Source of the DNA: Nymphaea colorata
Taxonomy: Eukaryota > Streptophyta > Magnoliopsida > Nymphaeales > Nymphaeaceae
Direction: 5' to 3'
Assembly (NCBI RefSeq): GCF_008831285.2
Contig: NC_045150.1
Span: 374,001-438,000, forward strand
Length of the DNA stretch: 64,000 bases
Part shown: positions 38,901 through 50,900 of the stretch, piece by piece
Numbering within the stretch: the stretch's first letter is position 1
How the letters are laid out: each line of letters begins with the position of its first letter
Program-made: the position numbers and the translations under genes
Notes under the pieces: model-generated
What the model saw: only the letters and a program-made list of their open reading frames with translations
Databases searched by the model: none
What the model was told of the DNA's origin: nothing

Positions 38901-41900
38901 CTTGTCTTATACAGTTATATATCTGTTTTCTATGTACAAGTTTATTTCACAATCTGTTATATATGTCACCTGCGTGCTATGCAAGTAGTAAGTTTACTAT
39001 ATAATCTATTTTATATATAAGCTTAAAATCGTTACTGATCAAATTAACTGTTTTGATTAACAATATCATTCATTGATGGTTTAATAATCAATATTAATCT
39101 GTTATAACTAAGTTATTTTTCTCTCAAATGTTAATTGTAACAAAAAATTAGTTTGACTAATCGATTTTATTCCAATTACTATTATAAGGAGTCTGACTTT
39201 CTAATTTGGTTGTTCAATTATGACATTACCAAATTTGAAGAGAGAAAATGCAAGGTCACAAATAAAAAGAAAAACATGTTGTATCAAAATCCATTGCAGG
39301 ATCTTCCTCTAATGTGAACATTGGTGCTTCAAAAAAACCTGCCTCTCAACATGTTTTGTATAAGCCATTGCAACTAAACAACAACATGGAAAGCAACAAG
39401 TATAATATCAGTAGTGGTGATTGTGGAAATGTGTGCTTTATTTGCAGTTTTTTTGTAATATTTGTTTGGTCTTACACAAAGGTGAAACTGCACTCATAGA
39501 AATTGCACATTATGGAATTCAATCCAAGGACATTCACACAGAAAACAGTTAAAGAACCCAAAAAGTTGCAAGCACACTGGAGTTTACTTCAAAGAATAAT
39601 TTGGACAAATCAAGTGCAGCAAATGTTTTCATGTCTCTTAAAAACGATAGTCTTCACAAGGAAAGAAAATCAGGTGCGATGGGTAAAAGCACCATGATGA
39701 CATGTTGTAATATTTGGGAAACAGCAAAAATAGACTAAGCAGGAACATTCTTCTTTTTTAGCTGCATTCATTTCAATATAGTAAGCAATCCTCCAAAACA
39801 TTTATAACCTCACTTGAACATCACAAATTAACTAGAGATACGCCTCCAGGTTCAGATAGACTGCCAACACCAATTTTTAAAGATGAGAAAGATAATGTTA
39901 AGAAAACATTGAAAAAGTTTTAATGGGATCAAAGTATCAATTGTAACTAATTGGTGGACAGACATTCCATCCACTAATTGATTTCACTACCCTCATATGT
40001 GATAAAACAATGTTCCTGACAACTGTTGATGCATCTAGAGAATACAAAGATGTTAAATATTTGATCAAGTTATTTGTAAAAATGATCAAAGAAGTTCTTC
40101 CTGATAAGATAGTATTCATAGACAATGCTCGTGTATGCAGAAATGCTGTATTACATTTGAGATGTGATTGTTTCCCCTCTCACCTGGATTCCACACATAG
40201 CACACACTTCAAATCTAGACCCCAAAAATGTATGCAATCCATCAAGAGAAGATGAAGACCCTCAGTCATACGAGTTATGTCTGAATTGAAGATCTAGAAA
40301 GAGAAGTGAAGAGAAACCAGAAATTTCATCTTTTCCACAGTTATGGATTCCTCATCTTCTCAATCTGGTCTTATTTTGCCCATTAACATACTCATGGATA
40401 ATCATTCTCAAGATTTTTTCACAAGGTTTTCCTCAGAATCTTTCAAACTTTTATTTTGCTCGAATGATATTATAAATTCTAAAATTTTCTCAAAAAATAA
40501 ACGGTAATAGGAAAATATACAAAAAATATGAGTTTTCTACTATCTATCTTACAAAATATTCACATACATTCACATAAGTTTTCTAAATTATAAAGAAACA
40601 AAAAATAATAAAATTACATTTAACTATATGCTTTTTCAAAAGGGAAAGTATGGTGTAATGCTCCAATATCAATTTTCTGCAAATAGCTGAAAATAATGTC
40701 ACATCTTGCTGATGACATCTTGCTCATAACGTTGGCTGGATTCAAAATGCGTAAAATGTCATCATACTTTCAGAGTATCAGGCAGATGTGTATCTTTGTT
40801 ATTAAAGTGTTCAAAAGAAAAAGATGGACTATGAGACAATTTCTCAGATAGATGACAGCTAGTGCTCAGAGATGAAAGTTAATCAAATAAAGTTATAGCA
40901 AATTTGCCACACAACAACAAGATCAACATCAGTCACCGAGCAAACTTCACCAGTTTGTTTAAAACAGAACTCAAGGTTCCAAGTTTTATGACCATTAAGA
41001 CTACGTCCAAGCAACATAAAGGGCCAAATAAGGTACATCTTCATTGTTAGAATATACCTGAAAACTCAAGGAATTCATAAATCATACTAAACGACAAAAA
41101 TTTAAAGGTGATTAACAATGGATCATGTTATTAGAAATGAAAGACAAAAGCCATCCAACAGCAAAACTATGCACTACTAATTTATTAAAAGAATGTGCTA
41201 AACCGCAGTTACTGACTTAGAGCATACCTTCATCGCATCATCAAAAGCCTCTTTTGCTTTAACTATTTGATCATGATCATCCCCATGAGGCGTGCCACCA
41301 AGGTAGTGAATTCTCCTAAGCTCACCAAGAAAGTGGTCAAAGAGCTCATCTTTCGAAACACCTCTGCCATTATCTGTTTGGAAAAGTAATACATGAGACT
41401 TAGTTAAATCTTCTGAAAAGCCAATAATGATTGTGGTTCTGCAACCAATTCATTTCATGTTAAATAACACACTCTTCGAAAAGGTTGCCACACCCAAGTC
41501 GACATGACACAGGTGTGTCTTGGTGCGGCTAACAAACAAAATTGAATCATTAAATAAAATAATAGTTGGTTAATTTTTTATTACTAGATTTATTGTTTGT
41601 GGGTGATTTTATATACGTATAAATCCTTGCTGCACTGACACTCATGTTTGCTTAGTTAGTGACACAAAGCTCTGCAGCAACATGTTCAACATTTTTCCCT
41701 TTTTCATTTTTGCAGATGGATTTTGTGCCAGCTTTTAGATGGGACAACATTTATCAGAACCCTTCAATAGGAAGGGTTTGAGGATCCTCCTTATCACTTA
41801 AGGTGAATCCCTGCTTTATGTCACACGGGTGCGAGTCCATGGACTAATAGGCTGCAACACACAAGTCAGATGTTCAGCAAGTGGGGTTGTTAATATGGTA

Positions 41901-41920
41901 AGTACTTCAAGCTTTAATTT

Positions 41921-41955
<35 letters not shown>

Positions 41956-44900
41956 GCAAGTGGGCTGTTAATATGGTAAGTACTTCAAGCTTTAATTTAT
42001 ATATATATATGATACGATGAGAGAGAGAGAGCCAAAAAAGAATACTTCACTTACGTAACCCTAATCTCTTTTAAAAGAGATTAGGGCTGGCTGTAAACAT
42101 TTTACAAAAAAGGTCCAATAACAATATGAAAATATTTAAAGAGCACCTCTCTAACTTTCTAATATTTCAAGGCGTGATCAGATCCTTGTTTATCAATCTT
42201 GTGGATGATATGGCTGCTGTGATCAGATTTTGTGTTGACCGTGGGGAGCAAAATATCCTATAGATTGTGGATGTTAAGTTTGTCCTATAGATTGTGGATA
42301 TGAAGTCTGAAAGTTAAAGCTTAATGAGCTGTGGACTGCTGCTGATCGTAAGTATGAATCTAACATTTGATTATGTTGAGATTCTTGCCATATGTCGTGC
42401 ACAACCAATCTTATGTGGTGTGGCTGTATTTAAGAATAGCAGCAGCCATTTGTTGATGGTGGAAGTAGTTGCTGTCTTTGGCAGATATTGTTGAAGTTAA
42501 TATTTATTGTCTCTTGAAGATTTCCTGCCTGTGTTGTCTTCATCGGCTGCAACTATTATTTGAGTATCTGCTGTGTTTCTTTCCTGTTTTACTGCCTAAA
42601 TTTCAGTCAATATTGCTGCTTGTGTCTGTTGGAAATATTCAGAGTTTACGCCTGGGTTGCTGCCTGCTTTATTGAACTTCTGATTTGATATTGGAGCTGT
42701 AAGAATTTTTAGATTCTCCTGCATTGCAGTGATTTTGACATACCTCTAATATTAGTAGCCAGCTGGGTCCTCTTGATTTATTATGGCTGAAAACGGTAAA
42801 TCAGAAAGTTCTATTGAACACAAGATGGCTGGAAATTCATTCTCTTATGGAACCACGATAAAATTGAATGGTTCAAACTATGAAATATGGTCTAGGGTGT
42901 TCATGATGTCTGTGGCTGGGCATAAAAAAAAATATGTTCTTGAGGAGGATGAACCTACTGAGAAAAAGGGGATATATGCTGCATGGGATGAAGATAATTA
43001 TATTGTTATGTCTTGGATTATGAATAGTGTGAAGTCTCATATAGCCGCAACTATTGCATATTACACCAAGGCCAAGGATATGTGGTCTTTCTTGAGGAAG
43101 ACATATTCGCATGCTACTAATGTAATTAAAATCCTGCAATTGGAAGAAGAGCTATGCAACATACGACAAGGGGATTAAGATTTATCTCAGTATTTTGCTA
43201 CTTTGACTGTTGCATATGAACGGTTAAAGGCTCTTCGTCCACCTTGCCAACATTGTTATGCATCACATTTTGAAACTGGTATGGTAGCGAAGTTTCTATC
43301 TGGCTTATCTCCAGAATACTCTGTGGCAAAGTCTCAAATTCTCACAGGCAGTGATCTTCCAGATCTAGTAGACACGTATAATAGGCTGAGTCGTCTTGCA
43401 GTCACTCTTTCTCAGAATACGTAAGACACACCAGTCTCTGCTCTTGTGATATCAGAAGGACAGGTCCCCAGTTCTTTTGGTGGCAGTAGGGGACGTGGTA
43501 CAGGCCGTGGTGTAGGACGTGACAGATTTCAGTGCTCTTATTGTGGCAAAATTGGTCATCTAGAGGATCGTTGTTGGGACAAACATCCTCACCTCAGTTC
43601 TAACGTTTCCTCTGGACGTGGTGGAGGTAGACTCGCCACAAGCAAAGGTCCTTCTTCATCCCAAGCAACTCATTCAAAGGCAACAATATCTATGGTTGAG
43701 TCTTCTACTGATCCTTCTATATCTATGTCATATTCTCTTAAGGATGAATATGATCGTGTTCTTGCTCAAAGGTCTGCCTCTACATCTGCCAATGCTACTG
43801 TTATAGATTCAGCATTCTCTGTTGGTGCTCCTACTGATGATCCAGGTATGACATGGATGATAGATTCTGGCGCTTCTAGACATTGTTGTAATCAACCACA
43901 GATTTTTTCATCATTTGTTAGATTTTCTACACCACAGCATGTTAGGCTGGTTGATGGCAAGCTGTCTCCTGTTTTGGGCAGCGGTGATATCTACCTTCCA
44001 CATTTAGGCACTATTACACATGTGCTATATGCTCCTCAGTTTCCTGTTAATTTGTTATATGTTAAGCAGCTAGCTATCGACTTACAATGTAAAGTCATTT
44101 TTGAACCTCGCTCTGATACCATGATACGATGAGAGAGATAGAGCCAAAAAGAATACTTCACTTACATAACCCTAATCTATTTTACAAAAAAGGTCCAATA
44201 ACAATATGAAAATATTTAAAGAGCACCTCTCTAACTTTCTAATATTTCAATAAAACTCTTTTAACAATATATATAAAGACAGGACAGTTCAATGTTGCCG
44301 TGTACTGGATGTTGCTGGATGGCTAAAATTCAAAAATTGTCATTAATAAATAGTCACTAAGTTGACATTAGCCAAGGTTTATGATGCGGCAATGGTTTAT
44401 GATGGCTTGAGCGACGATTCATGGTTTTTTTTAGTGACAAAGTTTGAAATTTAGTCATCCAACAACATCCAGCACGCAACAGCATTGACTTTCCCATATA
44501 ACTGCTGACATGACGATCAAATGGGAAAGATGACGCCTCTCCCTCCTGAGACAGGAAGGCAGTGTCTCTCTCTAGGAGGGGGGAGACTGAGAAGTGACAA
44601 CTCCTCTCTTCTGATTTCGTTCTCTACCAAGAAGGGGGAGGCATCAGCCTTCCCTTCTCTAGTGAACTTTCTCCTGATTTCCCTCTACCTCAAGAAGGAA
44701 GGTGTTGGCCTCCACCACCAACCAAAAAAGAAAATGAGAAAAAAAAAAAAAAAAAAAGGTGCACAATCAAATGATTGCGCACTGAGGAAAGCATGACTGC
44801 TGGCCTTTATCATCAGCAGTCATGCCTCCTATACATACACAGATATACATATACCTGCACAACCACAGCCAAGTTTTTTAAAAAAATGGCACACTGGCAC

Positions 44901-47900
44901 TCGTACCCATCGGATCCATACCCATGCACTCTTGATAAAGGAGAATGGAGAACTGGACCGAGGGAAAGATTTTTTATAGTTCAATCTGGACATTAAGTTC
45001 TCATGTCTCACAAAAGCAGCTCTACTAGATTGAAAAATCTGTAATCAAGATTTTGCGTGTGGAACACTTCAAAGATTTCATAAAGCTTTTTCTTCTTTTT
45101 CTCTTGTTTTTCATTTTAGTTGAATATTTTTGTCTTCATAACTAATTAAATGCATTTAACAGCTATCCCTTATAGACACATGTCCATGTCTATAATTTAA
45201 AATAGGTAGCTATTTATGCAAAATGCAGAAAGATATTTTATTGTTTTTGACATGTTCTACTTGTGGCTGCACAATTCCTTTTCAAGAAAGGAATAGTTAA
45301 GCTATTTATGCAATATAACCTGTATTCGCATGTCTTTTCCTTATAGTGCAGGAAACCACCAAGTTTTCAGAACTTGTGGGCCTAGGTGGTTCAAATTACC
45401 ATCCAATACTGTCACAGTTTGCAAAATCCAGCAATGCAACAAGGACACTTTAAGGAGATTACTGAACCCTTGTTACAACTGTACCGAATGCTGGTGCAGC
45501 TCTGACTCGTCAAATTCAATCACTAATCATGTCAAATGCAACTAACTGCACTTTCTACACATTAGACTCAAGTTTGACTCAAGCCATATGTTTTCAAGTG
45601 TCGTTAACTCACATTATTCTCATAAACAGTTTGTTTACACCCTTCTTATGTAACATGTCTATTTTTGTTTGGCCACATATACCAGAACTTGCTACATTTG
45701 CATTCAAATGTTGCATTATATGTATACCCACACCTGTATCTATATGACATATAACTCCAGGCACCTCTTCCTTGCTCAGAAACTCTCACCAGCTCCAAGC
45801 ATTGCAGCAAGGGACACACACCCTGAATATTGAACCATTGTCTGCATCAACTTGCTCTTAAGTTTACCAAACTATCCGGGTGACTGGGAATCAAACGAAT
45901 GTGAAAAAAGAAAATGAAAAGAATGAAAGTGGAAAATATTAGACAAAAGCAGACATCAGCCAAATAATCAAGGCACTATATTGGCCTATAGTCCTCCTGT
46001 GCCTAAATATCTATGAGCCATGTGCATGTCACAAATAGCATCTGCATTTTACAACTAAATCAACCATGAAAGAGCAAAAAGTTAATATTACATATAGCAC
46101 TCATTGCCACCAAAACATGGACGAGCAACAAATTTACAACAAAACCAAAGATCCAACGTTCAAGCCCATACCTGCATTTTTCGCATCAGAAGGGGAACCC
46201 TCACTCTGAAAGAAAAGTGAATCAATTATCATTGTAAACGTGCACTTAATAAATAAACATGCAAAATATGTAGAAATTCAAAAATTCAGTTTATCTTATA
46301 TCTAATACTGGAAAGAATCTGATCATAGATATATGGTGAAAACAAATACCAAGCATCAGTAGCGGAGCTACATGTGACGCTAGCCCATTAAAAGTCTCAT
46401 TGCCAAGGAGCTGAACCTGGGTTCAACAACTTGTGTTGCTCATTGCAGACCCGGGTCACTACCCCGCTGTCCCCACAGCCCTGGAAACAAAGGTCGACCT
46501 ACTCAAGTCTCAACCCAACTTTGAACTCTTGGGTATCACAGTGAGTGGGACACGACACTCAAAATCGAGTGGCATTTTGATTTTGGCATTTTACCCTACT
46601 GTCGACCTTCCTAGCAATTTTCCCACCCCACCTTGGGCAATCTTTTGGACCTCTGTCCTCCAGGCTTCTATCACTGTCATCTGTGCTTTGCCAGTTCAGA
46701 TCATCATCAGGTGTCAACTGTTGCATCGGTGTGCCATCGGTCAAGGTTTGCCCTCAAACTATGTCACATGGGTACGAGCAATATGGCCAAGTACCCATGT
46801 CAGTACATGGGTACGACGACACGAGTACATAGGTACGGCTGCGTATAGCTGTATTTTAAAACTTAGAAATTTATCTTTTCAAATTTAATCTTTGACTTTT
46901 TCCTTCTTTTTATTTCCCTTGCACCTAGATGCTATATTTTTCTCCCCTTTTTCTTTAATTTTGAGAATTTTTGTGGATTATCATATATATAATGTACATA
47001 TTTATATATATGCTCTGCCGTACTCCCGTACCCATAATTTTCAAAACTGGTGTACCCATACCCACATAGCCCCCAAACCAATACCCGTGGTGAGTGGTTC
47101 TTCTTCTTCTTGAGTTCATTTCTTATATATTTCACTTTCTCACCATGCCCTTCCATGCTTGTTCCATTGTGTGGGTTTCATAGTCGCTGGTGTAGCCATG
47201 TTGGCACCAAACAGTGAAATCAAGGGATAAGGGCAAGTGCGATGGGTGCTCAATAAGTCACTCTCTCTCTCTCTCTCTCTCTCTTCCCCCCCCCCCCTCT
47301 TTCTTCTTATTCCTTTGATTGGGGTGTTTCTATTTGTGCTTTCTGATTGTTTTTTTGAGGGTTCCAATTCGCCCCTTTTGTTTGCTCATTTTGGAGTCTC
47401 AGTTTGCCCTTTTTATTTTATTTATGCTGAACACCATTTATTTTGTGGTCATTACAATTGTTGTTTAATATGGAATTTGTCGGTCTTGAAAGCATGGATT
47501 GCATATACAACATTAATTTTATGCATTTGAATTCTTTGTTTTTCCTGTTGCTGTTGCTTTTTTTTTAACTGTAGAAACTGACTAATTTTTACATTATTTT
47601 GTCTGATTTGACTCTGTCCAAGCCGCTGGCTGCTGCCATTTTTATTGTGGCAGAAATTTTTTATTTGCTTCCGATGCTACTCTGCTCACACAAAGGCTTT
47701 CCGAATTTGCAACAAACCTATGTCAATTAACTTCTCAGTTTATTATAAAGAAGAGTAGAACAGAAGACTAAAATTTGCACTGGCAAGTCACTGAACACAG
47801 ATTTTATAAATTACCACAGGAAATCATGACTAAATGTTCAAAGTTCCAAGGCCATTTGACCAATTGGTCCTTCTTGTATTAATAAAGTACTAACTTGTCA

Positions 47901-50900
47901 TGTTTGTTGTAAACCTTTAGTAACTAAAAAAGTAATGGAATAGAGATTGCATAAACTTCATTAAAGTGGTAATGAAGTTGGCCTTGGCCCATGTCTAATG
48001 TTGCCTCTGGCAGATTGTAGAAGTCACATGGATCCGCATGACATGAACAGTTCATTAGCTTTAGCCATAGAGACATGCTATGTGAAACTAGGAAACCAAA
48101 TTAACTCATTCCGTATCTTCTCGTTCTTTATAATTTGGAAAATGATTTAGACACAACATAATTTAATGTGTTGGAAGCCAATATTGGAACATACACTATG
48201 TTCGTTCCTAATTAAAGTTTTGGTTTTGAATTATGTATATTAATGTCCAGTACAAGGTGGAAACTTATTCAAATTTGCTTGTCCTTGCCGCGAGCCGAGA
48301 AATGTTTCTGCTCCTGTGACTCAGTTAACAAATGAGGCTGAGCAACATCACTTATTAGAAAACTAGACTCAAAACCTATTGATCATCTCTACACAAAGAT
48401 AGATTTATTATGAATCTAATTTTTTGTAGTCAAGTGCGCATATTTAAAATTGTAACATAAAGCACTCTTTCTCAGTTTATGCAATAATGATTTGGCGACA
48501 TGCCTAATATTTAGTCTTAATGAAATGCATTTTGAGCTCTTTAGCTCCTATATTTGTCTTATGATTCTACGAAGTGCTTATCAACTTTTACATGTCTTGT
48601 TCCTACAATGAACAAGAAAATTGAGATCACTAGTCTAATCAGATTTCAACTTATACTTGTCTGCAAAAAATTGTTTCTAGTGGCCACCAATACACAATCA
48701 CTTTAACAGTTAGATTGTCTATCTCCATGTCTTGGAATTATTCCAACCAAGGGAATGAATGAACATTAGAAGATCAAGCAATAAAGGATCAACGACATGA
48801 TGAGTAAGGATATGGCATGACAAAAGTATCATCAAGTTCCAATGCTATCACTGACAAAGGATACAGCAAACTGAACACGTAAGATAAGTTCAAGTCTAAA
48901 AGCACCTGCCTGTGATGCTCCTGCATCCATATGTTTCACTGCAGATGTATTTTGACTTGAGCTAGTAGTAGCAGCATCTGATGTCATTACAACATTCTGA
49001 AAATCTATTTCTTGCTTCTTTCGCTCCAACGAATTGAAATAGTCAACCAACAAATTAGGATTGGGAGGACCATCTACAGCCAGTGCATCAAGTCCAAAAA
49101 TATCTTCCAAACAGTCTCTAACAACTTCAAAACCCTCAATATCAACTCCTGGAGCTGGCTCAACTGTTATAAAAAGAGCAGATGCACTCAAAACAAGTGG
49201 CAAAGACTGAAACATTCATGAAACAAAAACAAGAAGCAGAAGAAAAGATATCAACTTGTGAATATGATTAACAATTTAACACCAAGGTCGGCAATTGCTT
49301 TTAGGCTCAACTAAACTAAGCGTATTTTCACAAATTATATACAGCCATTCAATCAAAAACTAAGGCTTCAAAGACTGGTCTCTATCTTTCTTAGAGTAAC
49401 TAAAGTCATTGTACATACAAATTAAACACATTGAATCCTACAAGCTGCTAGAAGCAAGAAGGAAAGTCAAGCCTTCTATCCAACCGATGGTCCTCTAAGT
49501 CCTTTCTTTTTCTTTCCTTTTTTATCATCATTGCAAACTTCACAAGCCACTGACAACAGATTTATTCCATAATGCTGATGTAAGCACAACGAATGCATAA
49601 ATGCACAGACATGTCAACTCACAGAAATAAAATTTAGCATCACAATAGAACTCCAAACAAGTTTGGACCAGAGGGGAAGTTGTCAATTGGACAATGGTGA
49701 AAAGTTTGATCACAAGAGCCTCTAATTTGTTAGAGTTCCACTGTAGTCCAATCATCATTTTTTGATAAAGAGAATGTTAGAACCAAAGGCAAAAGAATTA
49801 ATAATGATGTTCAGACTGTCTATCAATGATTAACCCCATTATAAGGTTCCATAGAATCGATTATTGATTTCAGGATGCCTCATCACTTTTTTTTCCAGAG
49901 GAAGAGCGGGGATAAAGAACAAAGATGCTGGGACATCAATTTGGAAGAGAAGATGGAAGCAGGGACTCGTTTTGGTCAGAGCAGAAAATAATGGAATTCT
50001 GGAACGCTAACTCATGCCTCTGAAAAGTATAAAGCTGAACATGTCACATGGAATGGTTTCTTATACGTATTACCATGTCCCGACGGTCTTTAAAAGACAG
50101 CGGAATCTTTATGCTCAAAATCCAGAATGAAATAGTCAATCTTTTGGTACCTCCCAATGAGCAGGAACTGCCATTCTAACCCTTCTCAACAGATTCCATC
50201 GGCAAGTTCAAATTGTATGGTTGTCCGATACCATGATATTTAATTAGTGTCTTTATTTTTCTCTTTGCTGCTAATGGCAATATGTGCACTCTATTTTGGC
50301 TGCCACTAAATGAAAATGTCTATTAATCCAACCATCAATAAAACTCATTTCCCAGTATGTACAGCAGCAAACCAATTGTTCAATAAGGAAAAACATACTC
50401 GAGCACCAAACCATATCTTACAGATGCTCCCATGCTAATACACAGATGAGAAGCATATCATTAGTCATGAGCGCGAAGTATATCCAGGAAAGTCTAACTA
50501 GCAGCTCTTCAACACATGGAGCAACCTCTTTTTTGGCAAGTCAACATCAATATGAACTAACAACTATGCCCTCAATTGACAACTGTGATGCAGTTTCTGG
50601 CACAACGCATTTAGAAATGAGAATGCATGTCTATGAATGCTTTCTTGCCGTATGATACAACACGAAACATGTAAACTATCGGGGACAGAGGCGGTCCAAT
50701 GCCGAAGCATGCTAAACCCTTCACTTCTCCCTGTTATCTCCCTTTCCTTGTTCCCTGTTAAATTTCCTAGTTCCTGTTTTCGTTTCCTTTTAATACAATC
50801 ACTGAGCAGAGCTAAGAGAGACAGACAACCCTACCATTCAAGCACGATCATGGAGCCATTGCAAGAAAATCACAAGGGATTTCTCACCTGAGTTGAGAAA

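Larger units (their letters stand above)
35398..41227 (-). other. SGTA intron 4 (5.8 kb)
   Basis: Holds a small inverted-repeat element (35968-36305), a decayed 'cgacatgacgc/cactcatgtgaca' repeat (about 36530-36990), a TRIM (37429-37862), a gypsy gag fragment (37880-38140), and a dead hAT transposase (39690-40180). The AT-rich parts at 38630-39230 and 40200-41227 show nothing recognised. Confidence 0.85.
42010..44249. mobile_element. LTR-flanked element with copia gag-protease inside
   Basis: Two direct repeats, 42010-42169 and 44128-44249, share the whole stretch from TGATACGATGAGAGAG to CTAATATTTCA (TG…CA ends). Flanks are ATATA and ATAAA, a possible imperfect 5-base duplication in low-complexity sequence. 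GCTCTGATACCA lies directly before the right repeat, which on the minus strand is a perfect Met-tRNA primer site following an LTR. The gag-protease inside reads on the plus strand, the opposite sense. No polypurine tract is evident. Confidence 0.7.
41374..46171 (-). other. SGTA intron 3 (4.8 kb)
   Basis: Holds a decayed 'gtcgacatgacac' repeat (about 41480-41660), a tandem duplication (41877-42009), an LTR pair around a copia gag-protease (42010-44249), a foldback MITE (44290-44487), and non-repetitive AT-rich sequence from 44500 to 46171 with poly-A near 44738. Confidence 0.85.
46206..48909 (-). other. SGTA intron 2 (2.7 kb, GC-AG)
   Basis: Begins GCAGGT instead of GT and ends TTTCAG. It holds the MITE at 46759-47069 and a (CT)n-C(n) tract at 47261-47298. 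The remainder is AT-rich with nothing recognised. Confidence 0.75.

Noticed and set aside
42783-44132. Host gene encoding a zinc-knuckle protein
   Set aside because: The order gag, CCHC knuckle, DSGAS protease and the flanking LTRs show it is a copia remnant with in-frame stops.
48901-48906. GT donor at 48905 for SGTA exon 2
   Set aside because: It shifts the frame and puts TGA as the second codon boundary in exon 3. The GC donor four bases earlier keeps the frame through all later exons.
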